A stretch of 64,000 nucleotides of DNA from Paenibacillus sp. FSL M7-0420. GTDB lineage: Bacteria; Bacillota; Bacilli; Paenibacillales; Paenibacillaceae. The stretch lies in contig NZ_JBBOCJ010000001.1 of assembly GCF_038002345.1 (NCBI RefSeq), positions 496,001 to 560,000 on the forward strand. Direction: 5' to 3'. The notes under the pieces were generated by a model. That model was not told the origin of the DNA. It was given only the letters and a program-made list of their open reading frames with translations, and searched no databases. Shown here piece by piece: positions 25,783 to 34,344 of this stretch. The position numbers were made by a program, and so were the translations under genes. Numbering within the stretch: position 1 is the first letter of the stretch; every line of letters starts with the position of its first letter.

Positions 25783-26691
25783 ATGAATATAACTGAAGTC
25801 GCGCGAGTTTTTGTGGAGAAATATGGACAAGAGGAACTGTATACAAAGGACATTGAGAGTAAGTTAGTATCATGGTTGAAAAACACATCTCTAGATGAAA
25901 TAAAGGAGATTTTGTTGCATTTATTTTCAGAATTCATCTTCTTTACTAAGAGAGAGATTAAAGATTTGATGAATAAGCAATTAATAGACGTGTTAAAAAA
26001 TATCCCTCTGGAAGATGTTTGTATTATTCCTATGATCTCTAAAGATGGTAGAGCAAATAGTTCATTTGATTTAACAATGCTACTAAAGGAAGTCATTAAA
26101 GAAAATGGTATAGAATTGTACAAAGATACAATTAAAGTTGGTTTAGATCAAATAGACGAAGATATAACTACGCTAATTTTTTTTGATGACATATCTGGTA
26201 GTGGTGGAACCATTGTTTCTTTCCTCAAGGCAAATGAGAGTAAATTAATTGGAAGATCCATTATCATAAGACTTATTGTTATTACTGAAACAGCACAGGA
26301 AGTGATTGATAATTATTTAGCCACTCAATCAAAACTTGATGTAACTGTTATTTCAGAACATAAATACGATAAAGTTTTCAAAAACCATAAATTTTTAAAT
26401 GATTCACATAGGTTGCTAATTCACGATTTCGAAGAAACAATTTGGGGAAAAGGAAATAATAATGTTATGGGGTTTCGGGATAGCCAACTTTTGGTCGGTT
26501 TTTCTCATAATATACCTAATAATACCATTAGTTCATTTTGGTATCATAAAGATTTCTCTGGAAAGAGAGAAGAATGGAATTCTTTGTTTAAGAGATACAC
26601 ACAACTAAATAGAAGAAGTAATAAAAAGACAAGGTCAACTCAGAACCTATCAGTTAAAAGAGAGGGGGGAGGAACTAAGAGTGGATTATAA
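25783..26691 (+). CDS. Phosphoribosyltransferase-like retron effector protein
   Basis: A 302-residue protein. Residues ~128-143 read TTLIFFDDISGSGGTIVSF, close to the PRPP-binding loop of type I phosphoribosyltransferases (hydrophobic strand, two acidic residues D135/D136, then a Gly/Ser/Thr loop). The N-terminal part is helical; a basic, low-complexity tail (RRSNKKTRST) ends the protein. The ATG at 25783 follows GAAGGGGG; an upstream ATG at 25735 lacks a site. It overlaps the winged-helix gene by 11 bases and is followed by the retron RNA and reverse transcriptase. In retrons such accessory proteins are the toxic effectors, held in check by the RT-msDNA complex. Very AT-rich compared with the backbone. 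Confidence 0.75.
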   Translation: MNITEVARVFVEKYGQEELYTKDIESKLVSWLKNTSLDEIKEILLHLFSEFIFFTKREIKDLMNKQLIDVLKNIPLEDVCIIPMISKDGRANSSFDLTMLLKEVIKENGIELYKDTIKVGLDQIDEDITTLIFFDDISGSGGTIVSFLKANESKLIGRSIIIRLIVITETAQEVIDNYLATQSKLDVTVISEHKYDKVFKNHKFLNDSHRLLIHDFEETIWGKGNNNVMGFRDSQLLVGFSHNIPNNTISSFWYHKDFSGKREEWNSLFKRYTQLNRRSNKKTRSTQNLSVKREGGGTKSGL

Positions 26692-26998
26692 AAACTTATT
26701 GATATTAGTGTATTTTAATTCGGTTCAAGCTAGCTACTCATATAGAGAAATAAGTGATAATTTTGGACTGAGTTTTTTTCAAGTGGAAGATTTAATTAAC
26801 GAACTCCAAGAAAGAGATTTATTAACATTAGAGGCATATTATAAACTTACCTCATCAGCTTTAAAGTTATTAAAAGAGTATAATATGTTACACATTGATT
26901 ACTTTGAATCTCTCGAAGTCAATAGCATATTTACAAAAAAACCAATCGGTTTTGATGAAATATATATTCCTGTTGGATTTAGAAACAAAATCAAGTAA
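26681..26998 (+). CDS. Small winged-helix protein of the retron operon
   Basis: A 105-residue protein starting at GTG 26681 behind GGGGGGAGG and overlapping the upstream gene. Residues ~20-62 form a helix-turn-helix/wing pattern (YSYREISDNFGLSFFQVEDLINELQERDLLTLEAYYKLTSSALKLL in outline, shown here as family-type similarity). Similar small DNA-binding proteins accompany phosphoribosyltransferase-like and deoxyribosyltransferase-like effectors in retron operons. It may bind DNA or bridge the effector to the msDNA. It ends 12 bases before the a1 arm of the retron RNA. Confidence 0.7.
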   Translation: MDYKNLLILVYFNSVQASYSYREISDNFGLSFFQVEDLINELQERDLLTLEAYYKLTSSALKLLKEYNMLHIDYFESLEVNSIFTKKPIGFDEIYIPVGFRNKIK

Positions 26999-27004
26999 AA
27001 TACT

Positions 27005-27225
27005 ATTTAATAGTCAGTAGTCTTCTAGATTTGGTAGAGAGTCTCTATCTATAATAATGTCACTTAATTGATTTGGGCAAAATCAGAAAAACCGCTGCTT
27101 TTGCCCACTGCAATGTTTCATTGCAGTAGTAAATAATTAATGAAAATCGCATTAATAATTTACTAAATTTCCAATAAAAGGTTCGCGCAAAGATCAAGGT
27201 AGAAGCTGCTGACTAGTTAGCGAGG
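27005..27225 (+). ncRNA. Retron msr-msd RNA
   Basis: The 230-bp gap before the reverse transcriptase folds as expected for a retron template. Arm a1 TAGTCAGTAGTCTTCT (27011-27026) pairs with a2 AGAAGCTGCTGACTA (27201-27215) with one G-U pair and one bulge. Between them lie hairpins at 27033-27049 (GGTAGAG/CTCTATC), 27075-27106 (GGGCAAAA/TTTTGCCC), 27107-27127 (ACTGCAATG/CATTGCAGT) and 27128-27164 (15-bp stem with one mismatch, loop AAAATCG). The first hairpins would belong to msr and the last, nearest a2, to msd. The exact priming guanosine and msDNA ends cannot be fixed by eye. The RT start codon is 16 bases downstream of a2. Confidence 0.8.
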
Positions 27226-27230
27226 GTATA

Positions 27231-28241
27231 ATGGACTTGAACATGTTGGAATCAATGTTGACGCAAAAAAGATATGGTAAGATATATAAAAAAATATTAA
27301 TAAACTATGCAAAAGTTTTAAATGAACAGGGCTTACCTGTGATTTTTGATAATAAACATCTATCCCTACTAATGGGGATTGAAAGTAATATACTAGGTCA
27401 TTATATTATTAATTCGAATAAATTTTATAAGGAATATCAAATAGCTAAATCGAATGGATCTTTAAGAACTATTTCAACGCCTAGCTATAATATGAAAACA
27501 TTACAAAGATGGGTACTTGACAATGTTTTATCTTCTTTTCCTATTCATTCTAATGCATTTGGATTTGTAAAGGGAAGGAATATTAAAGACAATGCTTTAA
27601 TGCATACTAAAAAAAAAATAGTTTTTAATTTAGATATTAAAAATTTTTTCCCTACTATAAAATTTGATCGTGTATTCTATATGTTTTACCATCGTGGATA
27701 TACCAAAGAACTATCCTATACCCTAACTGCATTAACTACTTTTAATGGTTCGCTACCCCAAGGAGCCCCAACCAGCCCATATATCGCAAATATTATTTGC
27801 CGAAGAATGGATAAAAGATTGTTAGCACTTTCCAAAAATATGAATGCAGATTACTCGCGTTATGCAGATGACATCACTATATCAGGTGATGAAAATATTA
27901 GGGAATACATAGAAACAATAAAATCAATTATAATTAATGAGGGCTTTGATATTAATTATAAAAAGTTAAGATTGCAGGCTGATAATAGCATGCAAGAGGT
28001 AACTGGATTAATTGTAAATGAAGATGTCAAAGTGAAAAGAAAATATAAAAAGCGACTTGAGCAACATATTTATTATTGCAAAAAATTTGGTGTTTATAGT
28101 CACTTGAAAAAAATTGGACTTGAAAGTAAATCATATTTTAAGGAATACCTATATGGCATGGCCAATTTTATTAAAATGATAGAACCAGATGAAGGCTTAG
28201 AATTCATAAAAAAACTTGATGAGATTTATTGGGGGAATTGA
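27231..28241 (+). CDS. Retron reverse transcriptase
   Basis: A 336-residue protein of typical retron-RT length. Motif A is FNLDIKNFFPTI, motif B is QGAPTSPYIANIICRRMD and motif C is SRYADDITIS with catalytic D213/D214. The retron-specific NAxxH in region X is present (N121-ALM-H125), as is VTG in region Y (257-259, EVTGLIVN). These set it apart from group II intron and DGR enzymes. It copies the msd part of the RNA encoded just upstream into msDNA. The start ATG follows GAGGG. The gene is very AT-rich (many AAA/ATA codons) like its two partners, so the whole cassette was acquired together. Confidence 0.95.
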   Translation: MDLNMLESMLTQKRYGKIYKKILINYAKVLNEQGLPVIFDNKHLSLLMGIESNILGHYIINSNKFYKEYQIAKSNGSLRTISTPSYNMKTLQRWVLDNVLSSFPIHSNAFGFVKGRNIKDNALMHTKKKIVFNLDIKNFFPTIKFDRVFYMFYHRGYTKELSYTLTALTTFNGSLPQGAPTSPYIANIICRRMDKRLLALSKNMNADYSRYADDITISGDENIREYIETIKSIIINEGFDINYKKLRLQADNSMQEVTGLIVNEDVKVKRKYKKRLEQHIYYCKKFGVYSHLKKIGLESKSYFKEYLYGMANFIKMIEPDEGLEFIKKLDEIYWGN

Positions 28242-28821
28242 AATCATCTTTTTAGTTCCTGTAATATAAATTAATACAAGTGGATTCGGTGGCACTGCTG
28301 ATGTATTGAATTAATATAATGCAGTAAATTCGCAAGCAATAAATCGAAGAGTTCAATAACTAATGGCGTGAAATTCTTTCTTACCATTGTTATGATAAGG
28401 GCAGAAATAGCGAAAAATGCAATGAGAGTGGTGAACTAACCTGAACCCATGTTGCATTGCCACTCAAGCATAAGATAGACCGTTTCCTTTGGGAAGAACG
28501 GTCTATTTCTTTTTTTGAGGTAATACAGCAGGACAATAATAAAAAACATGCTAAACGTAAACATTAGTGAACACGTTTTATATATTAGAATTAACTGAAG
28601 GGGTTCACTTAGCAATTTCACGGCTTTTCTTGGATATTAACCGACCGACCTTGCAAGCTTTCCTTTGTTATTGAAATTTATTTGTTACTCCATAATTTCC
28701 GTAATAAAACCCATACTTTTCAATTTGATTACTATTTTAATAATCAATTATGATGTAAAATATGGAATGTAAAGAAAGCTGTAAATGGTCATTTTTAGTA
28801 TGGGTTTGGAGAGTGGGGAAT
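28242..28821. other. Intergenic region with decayed type I toxin-antitoxin sequence
   Basis: About 580 bp. Its middle part (28390-28690) is a diverged copy of the type I toxin-antitoxin locus at 40862-41160, including the shared terminator hairpin GATAGACCG/CGGTCTATTTC (28474-28508). The rest is AT-rich and shows no gene. The promoter of the methylase/helicase operon should lie near 28700-28800. Confidence 0.6.
28507..28591 (-). pseudogene. Decayed small hydrophobic toxin peptide
   Basis: The minus strand encodes YKTCSLMFTFSMFFIIVLLYYLKK, alignable with the intact peptide of 41006-41089. The start position reads ATT instead of ATG, the ribosome site is lost, and a longer run of T (A on the coding strand) shifts the frame so the original stop is missed. 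It is most likely inactive. Confidence 0.6.
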
Positions 28822-29850
28822 ATGGATAAATCTTGGCCAATAGCAATAGACTTATTCTCGGGTTGCGGAGGTGTCACTGAAGGATTAAGGCAAGCAAGGT
28901 TTAGAGTTGTCGCGGCAGTAGACATTGACCCTATTTGTAGTGTGACATATAAGAATAACCATAAAAGTGTGAAGTTTTATAATGATGATATTAGGGTTGT
29001 AGATCCTCATAAGTTGGCTAGAGTAATTCCTAAGGGAAAAGAGCTAGACTTACTGACAGTTTGTGCTCCATGTCAGCCATTTAGCTCTCAAAATAGAGAT
29101 AAAGGACATGACTTAAGAACGGGTTTAATTTTAGAAGCGCTGAAGTTTATACGTATACTAAATCCTAAGGTTATTTTTTTTGAAAATGTTCCAGGGTTGG
29201 CAGAAACTGATGTATTTATTGAATTACAAGAGGAATTACATTTATACGGATACAATACAATTGAACCACTTGTAATAGATGCAGCAGATTATGGAGTTCC
29301 TCAAAGAAGACCTAGATTTATATATTTAGCAAGTCGTACTCCTGAACCCATCACCGTGCCTACTCCAGTGACAAGATTGGAGAATAGAATAACAGTAAGA
29401 GATGCAATAGGAGATCTAAAGATACTTCATTCAGGTGAGAAGGATCAAGATGATAGTTTGCATATTGCTCGAAAACACAAAGAAATAGCCCTTAAAAGAT
29501 TGAGCTTCATACCAAAGAATGGGGGGAGCAGAAGTTCTCTCCCAGATGATCTTCAACTTAATTGCCACAAAAATCATAATGGGCATAAAGACGTATACGG
29601 GCGAATGTCATGGGATACAGTTGCTCCAACTCTTACTACAGGTTGTACTAATATTACTAGAGGAAGATTCGCACATCCAAGTGAAGACAGAAGCATTACT
29701 GTCCGAGAAGCGGCTAGGCTTCAAACGTTTCCTGATAACTACAAGTTTCATGGAAAGCTTGAGCAAATAGCCACCCAAGTGGGAAATGCAGTTCCTGTAG
29801 CAATGATGAAAAACATTGCTTGTCATATTAGAAAACACGTGAGGGGTTAA
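28822..29850 (+). CDS. DNA (cytosine-5) methyltransferase linked to a helicase-nuclease
   Basis: A 342-residue m5C methylase: motif I AIDLFSGCGGVTEG, motif IV TVCAPCQPFSSQ with catalytic Cys84, motif VI FENVPGL, motif VIII QRRPRFIYLA and motifs IX/X VREAARLQTFPDNYKF...QVGNAVP. The ATG at 28822 follows GGAGAGTGG. It differs clearly from the methylase at 21507-22670, so a different target is likely. The UvrD-type helicase-nuclease starts 2 or 5 bases after its stop. No separate restriction endonuclease gene is adjacent, which suggests the helicase-nuclease is the restriction component or that the pair is a different kind of defence system. Confidence 0.9.
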   Translation: MDKSWPIAIDLFSGCGGVTEGLRQARFRVVAAVDIDPICSVTYKNNHKSVKFYNDDIRVVDPHKLARVIPKGKELDLLTVCAPCQPFSSQNRDKGHDLRTGLILEALKFIRILNPKVIFFENVPGLAETDVFIELQEELHLYGYNTIEPLVIDAADYGVPQRRPRFIYLASRTPEPITVPTPVTRLENRITVRDAIGDLKILHSGEKDQDDSLHIARKHKEIALKRLSFIPKNGGSRSSLPDDLQLNCHKNHNGHKDVYGRMSWDTVAPTLTTGCTNITRGRFAHPSEDRSITVREAARLQTFPDNYKFHGKLEQIATQVGNAVPVAMMKNIACHIRKHVRG

Positions 29851-29855
29851 TTGTG

Positions 29856-32699
29856 ATGCAATGGAATTATACTTCTAGTCAACAGAATGCGATTGAGTAT
29901 CGGGGTGGTCACTTATTAATAATAGCTTGTGCTGGATCGGGGAAGACAGAGGTTATTTCTAAGCGTATCGCCCAACTTGTCTCTGAAGGTATTAGAAAGG
30001 ACGAGATAGTTGCCTTTACCTTTACTGAAAAAGCAGCCAATGAATTAAAAGCGAGAATACGTAGACATTTAGAAGATTTAGTTCCTAATGACCCTGAGCT
30101 TGGGTCAATGTATGTTGGGACAATTCATAGTTTCTGCCTACAAATCCTTAAAGAATTAGAACCTAATTTTAGAAATTATGAAGTGATTGATGAAATTAGG
30201 CAAGCGGCGTTTATTTCCTCAAACTTTCGTGATATTGGGTTAGATCAATTACAAATACAAAACGGTGAAAGATATTTTAATACTATAAGTCGATTTATGA
30301 ATACATTAAAGGTTATACATGTTGAAAATATTTCGGCTGATAGCATACAAGATAGTATGGTTGCACAATGTGTAACAAATTATAGAAAACTATTAACAAC
30401 ACGCCCTAGACTTTATTTAGACTTTAATATGATAATTGATGAATTGCTCTTGTTGTTAAATAATGATTTAGAAAAACTTGAACTTATTCAATCAAGATTC
30501 AAGCACTTGGTTGTAGATGAATACCAGGATATCGATCCGAGACAAGAAGAGTTAATTCGGAAGATAGTTGGAATTCATACTAGTCTTTGTGTTGTAGGTG
30601 ATGATGATCAAGCTATTTATGGATGGAGAGGCGCCTCTGTTGAAAATATTTTAACTTTTGAGCAAAGATACCCAAATGTGAAGCGCATTGATATGACAAG
30701 TAATTTTCGTTCTACTCATGCAATAGTAGAAGTTGCAGATGCAGCAATTCGTAAGTTGCCAACAGGAAGAAGACTAAGTAAAAGTATGATCGCGCATGAA
30801 TGGGTCTCCAGTGATAATTCTTTTCGTGAAAAGATTGCTGAAAAAGGAGACGTTTTTAAAAAATCCTTTAATAGTGAATATGATGAAGCTCAATATATAG
30901 CACAGCAGGCAGAGTATTTACGAGGTGTAAGTATAGATGGAGAAGGGGGTAGAGGATTAAATTGGGGTGATATGGCTGTTTTATTAAGAAGCGTAAAGTC
31001 CTGCGCAAGGCCCATTATGGAAGAATTAAGAAAGAAAGGTATCCCTTGTGTTGTTCGTGGTATTGGAGGGCTTTTTGATAGCGACGAAGTAAGATTGATC
31101 CAAGCAACGTTTTGTCAATTAAGTGATAAAGAATTCCCTATTATAAATAATAATGGTGAAAGAGAGTATTATGACAATATCTCCACTAGGAAGTTTATTA
31201 GAGACACGATTATTGCTCTAAAGAGCAGTGGGGAAATGCCTAATGCAGATGAGACAGCCTTTCTTGAATGGATAGCAGCTAAAAGGAGAACTTTAGAACT
31301 GGCTTCATTGCCTAAAGAAGAGAGACCTAACAATGTTAGTAGAAGAATTTATCCACAAGAAATTTTTCATGAAATAATGGAAAATTTAGGATCGAATCGA
31401 GGGCCTGATATGTGGCCTGACAAAGTAATGTATAACTTGGGACAATTAAGTAAGCTAATAACCCAATATGAATCTATTCACCAATGGATAACCCCAAAGG
31501 ATCTTTATTGGTTTAATGTTTTTATAGAGAATTGGGCCGCGTCAAGGGTGGATGAAGGTGGTCTAGATGACCCGAGTGTTATTAATGCTGTACAAATTCT
31601 GACGATTCACTCTGCAAAAGGCCTAGAATGGCCAGTTGTTTTTTTACCTGAAATCTCAAGCAGGATATTTCCTAGTAGTCAAAGGAACAGAGGTATTGAA
31701 TCATTCTTAAATCCAAATGAATGTAACCTTAATGCTTACAAAAGTGGAGATGAAGGTGAGCGGCGTCTTTGGTATGTTGCTATAACAAGAAGTAAAAAGT
31801 TTCTTTCAATTACTTCTGTAAATAGAAAGGGTAAAAAACCTACTGACTATTACAATGAGATTAAACATAATTATGTATTAGAAGGTGGAGTAGATCCTAT
31901 CATTAGATATAGATCTGACCCATCGTCAATCAATGTCAAAACGGAATTGTTCTCAACAAATTATTCTGATTTAAATTACTATTGGCAGTGTTCACAAGAT
32001 TATAGATTAAGAAGACTTATGGGGTTTGGACCAACTATTGGCCAAGAGTTTGGATATGGCCAACAAATTCATAATCTTTTAACCGCTATACATGAGCACG
32101 CACAGAGTGGAGAAGTTTCAAAAGAGTGGCTAGAAAACCTCATTGATAAGCGCTTTAATTTAAGGTACACAACTGGTGAGCCTTTGGAGTTAATGAAAAA
32201 TGCTTCTAAAAGAACATTGATAAACTATATTGAGAGTATTAGTAATATACAGAATCTGATTTATCATCCAGAGAAGCCATTTGAGTTTGTTCTTGAAGGG
32301 GCATTAGTTAGCGGCACTATCGATTTATTAGAAGAAATAAATCATGATGAAAATGAAAATGATGTAAGTGTAATTGAATTTAAAACTGGAAATATTGATG
32401 CTGATGACTTCGATGAAAGACTGGAGAATACAGCAAGACAGTTGGGGCTTTATGTGATTGCTACTAAAAATGCTCTTAAGATGAATCCGGCCAATGCTAA
32501 AGCCCATTTTTTATCTCCCAATAGAATGGAGAAGAAAGAAATCGACATTTCAGAAAAATTTCAGAACATGGTGCGTGAAAATGTTAGAGATGCAGTTATT
32601 GGGATTAGGGGTGGGGATTTCAAAAGAAATCCAAAAGACACAAGTCGATGTGGAAGATGTGATCTGAAATTAGTTTGTCCAGGTGTTAAATTTAGCTAA
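29856..32699 (+). CDS. UvrD/AddA-like superfamily-1 helicase fused to a C-terminal PD-(D/E)XK nuclease with Fe-S-type cysteines
   Basis: A 947-residue protein. Helicase motifs: I CAGSGKTEVIS, II VVDEYQDID, III GDDDQAIYGWRGA, IV TSNFRST, V LTIHSAKGLEWPVVFLPE, VI RLWYVAITRSKK. From ~residue 705 a RecB-type nuclease domain begins (YYWQCSQDYRLRRLMGF, GQQIHNLL) with GTID (Asp823), VIEFKTG (Glu841, Lys843) and QLGLY. Three clustered cysteines at the C terminus (RCGRCDLKLVC) plus the earlier cysteine resemble the AddB/Cas4 iron-sulphur cage. The neighbouring GTG at 29853 is an alternative start. Coupled to the m5C methylase; it would act as a processive DNA-degrading machine on unmodified or foreign DNA (inference). 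A terminator follows. Confidence 0.9.
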   Translation: MQWNYTSSQQNAIEYRGGHLLIIACAGSGKTEVISKRIAQLVSEGIRKDEIVAFTFTEKAANELKARIRRHLEDLVPNDPELGSMYVGTIHSFCLQILKELEPNFRNYEVIDEIRQAAFISSNFRDIGLDQLQIQNGERYFNTISRFMNTLKVIHVENISADSIQDSMVAQCVTNYRKLLTTRPRLYLDFNMIIDELLLLLNNDLEKLELIQSRFKHLVVDEYQDIDPRQEELIRKIVGIHTSLCVVGDDDQAIYGWRGASVENILTFEQRYPNVKRIDMTSNFRSTHAIVEVADAAIRKLPTGRRLSKSMIAHEWVSSDNSFREKIAEKGDVFKKSFNSEYDEAQYIAQQAEYLRGVSIDGEGGRGLNWGDMAVLLRSVKSCARPIMEELRKKGIPCVVRGIGGLFDSDEVRLIQATFCQLSDKEFPIINNNGEREYYDNISTRKFIRDTIIALKSSGEMPNADETAFLEWIAAKRRTLELASLPKEERPNNVSRRIYPQEIFHEIMENLGSNRGPDMWPDKVMYNLGQLSKLITQYESIHQWITPKDLYWFNVFIENWAASRVDEGGLDDPSVINAVQILTIHSAKGLEWPVVFLPEISSRIFPSSQRNRGIESFLNPNECNLNAYKSGDEGERRLWYVAITRSKKFLSITSVNRKGKKPTDYYNEIKHNYVLEGGVDPIIRYRSDPSSINVKTELFSTNYSDLNYYWQCSQDYRLRRLMGFGPTIGQEFGYGQQIHNLLTAIHEHAQSGEVSKEWLENLIDKRFNLRYTTGEPLELMKNASKRTLINYIESISNIQNLIYHPEKPFEFVLEGALVSGTIDLLEEINHDENENDVSVIEFKTGNIDADDFDERLENTARQLGLYVIATKNALKMNPANAKAHFLSPNRMEKKEIDISEKFQNMVRENVRDAVIGIRGGDFKRNPKDTSRCGRCDLKLVCPGVKFS

Positions 32700-32730
32700 A
32701 TTTAACACTCCTGAATATGAATAAGCCTAT

Positions 32731-32764
32731 GACGCCGGGAAACCCTGAGCGTCTTCTTTTATTT
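32731..32764 (+). terminator. Rho-independent terminator of the methylase/helicase-nuclease operon
   Basis: GACGC (32731-32735) pairs with GCGTC (32749-32753) with an inner CGGG/CCC(T) pairing, followed by TTCTTTTATTT. Confidence 0.75.
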
Positions 32765-33219
32765 AAAGAATAATATTTAAGTTCATCGAAAGCATTTTTC
32801 AATAGAACAAAGTACATACATTTGCAGTTTGAAAATAGATTATATGGCTTGAATTTTGCAACTTCCTTCGATTGTTTATTCGGCTGAATTGTGAATAAAA
32901 TCAATCAAAAGTTCTTCTATTACTCTCCCAGAGTTCTGCCTGATAGTCATCACCTAGTAAGCCCACGAAGTCTATTTGACATATTCCAATTCCTATACTG
33001 GTTGGTCTAAGATTATGGCTTATTTTAGTGTAAAAAAATTTTAATCCGATATTCGCATTAAAATAATACCTAACTCGTATACAATTCAATTAACAATTTA
33101 TGAACTTGGATTTATTCTCAAAAATGAATTTTAAAGAAAGGAGTTATCGGGGCAAATCAATCAAAAAGGAACAGATATAATTAGAAAAATATAATTTAAA
33201 CTTCTTTTTTGGAGGAGAT
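32765..33219. other. AT-rich gap between defence modules
   Basis: About 455 bp, strongly AT-rich, with only short unsupported frames. I see no RNA gene or repeat in it. The promoter of the 33220 gene is probably in its last 100 bases. Confidence 0.4.
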
Positions 33220-33510
33220 ATGGTGACCTTTCCAGCATGGTTTATAGAAACGATTCAAGGCCGATTGGTTGAGGTAAGTGCACAGATTGAACATGAATCA
33301 GAGCCTAGACAAACATTTGATGATGAGCGTAAAGCTTTTCAAGTGTTATTTGCCTCTATGGATATTGCACATAAGCCGGAATTTGAATACTGGGAGGACA
33401 AGCTTTCCTTAAAGCACTCTGTTATTTATGAACGCCTATATCTACAAGGGCTCAAGGATGGAATGCAACTTGCACATGCCTTTAATGCTCCTTCTGTTCT
33501 CTCGGAGTAG
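33220..33510 (+). CDS. Small hypothetical protein (96 residues)
   Basis: The ATG at 33220 follows GGAGGAGAT. The protein is helical and rich in Glu, Phe and His (FPAWFIETIQGRL; EPEFEYWEDKLSLKHSVIYERLYLQGLKDGMQLAHAF in outline) and ends SVLSE. I do not recognise a family for certain. It has its own terminator at 33543-33570, so it is a single-gene transcript between the helicase-nuclease operon and the NERD/McrBC operon. A regulatory role is possible but not shown. Confidence 0.5.
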   Translation: MVTFPAWFIETIQGRLVEVSAQIEHESEPRQTFDDERKAFQVLFASMDIAHKPEFEYWEDKLSLKHSVIYERLYLQGLKDGMQLAHAFNAPSVLSE

Positions 33511-33542
33511 GCACAATAGACAACATAAGCATATTCATGTTT

Positions 33543-33570
33543 GGACTGTCCACGCGACAGTCCTTTTCTT
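33543..33570 (+). terminator. Rho-independent terminator
   Basis: GGACTGTC (33543-33550) pairs with GACAGTCC (33556-33563), followed by TTTTCTT. Confidence 0.85.
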
Positions 33571-33652
33571 ATGCTCTTTAATGGCAGGGAATCCTTCCCA
33601 TATTGTCGAATTACCATATATATTGTAAATCCAGAGGATATGGAGTTGGGTT

Positions 33653-34339
33653 ATGTTTGAAGCACTAAAGAAACTCTTCCAAAAGTTAGACCCTAAGCCG
33701 CCAGAGGCTTTACATAAGGCAAACGCTCCAAAGGCTAAGCCCAAGGTTGCACCCACCCGGATTGGCGAGCTAGGCGAGCATAAAATTAACATTCAGCTTG
33801 ACAAGCTACCTAAGGACTGCAAATTCTTAAGCGATCTTCTGCTTCCCAATCCTAAGTCTCGAACAGGCTATGCTCAGATTGACCATGTTGTTATTTCCCC
33901 ATATTGCCTATTTGTTATTGAGACGAAAAACTACAATGGAGAAATTAAAGGTGGGCGGGCGGATCAACAATGGTCGGTGAGTAACCGGTATAAGATGTAT
34001 AATCCGCTGAAGCAGAACTATGGGCATATCAAGGCCCTTGAGAGTCTGCTGAAAGATATAGCTGCTGTAAAATACATCTCTATGATTTCATTCACAATGA
34101 GATGTAGGTTCAGCATTGACCCGGAGCTGCGAAAGATTCAATCGGACGAACTGGTTGTCTATGATGTCGAATTAAGTGAATTTATCTCTAGGAAGCTGAT
34201 CAGCTTGAAAACGGTGAACCCTGAGCCCGCTATTTCTTCGGCACAGTTCCAAACCATATATGATCATCTGGTTCAAGCCAACATCACCGATGCCGAGATA
34301 CGTAAGTCTCATATCGATAAAATCAAGAAACGGAGCTGA
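33653..34339 (+). CDS. NERD-domain (nuclease-related) protein
   Basis: A 228-residue protein with a NERD core: RIGELGEHKINIQL, QIDHVVISPYCLFVIETKNYNGEIKG (Asp77, Glu90, Lys92 forming a PD-(D/E)XK-like triad), then QQWS and NPLKQNYGHIKAL, typical of this family. The first 35 residues are basic and proline-rich. NERD proteins are thought to be DNases and are often linked to helicases or defence genes. It is the first gene of a rightward run with the MazG-like gene 5 bases later and McrB/McrC after that. The ATG follows GGAT/TGGAG-like sequence at usable distance. Confidence 0.85.
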   Translation: MFEALKKLFQKLDPKPPEALHKANAPKAKPKVAPTRIGELGEHKINIQLDKLPKDCKFLSDLLLPNPKSRTGYAQIDHVVISPYCLFVIETKNYNGEIKGGRADQQWSVSNRYKMYNPLKQNYGHIKALESLLKDIAAVKYISMISFTMRCRFSIDPELRKIQSDELVVYDVELSEFISRKLISLKTVNPEPAISSAQFQTIYDHLVQANITDAEIRKSHIDKIKKRS

Positions 34340-34344
34340 TTGGA

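Noticed and set aside
27231..28241. Group II intron or diversity-generating retroelement RT
   Set aside because: The RT lacks maturase and endonuclease domains, there is no template/variable repeat pair, and NAxxH/VTG plus the msr-msd point to a retron.
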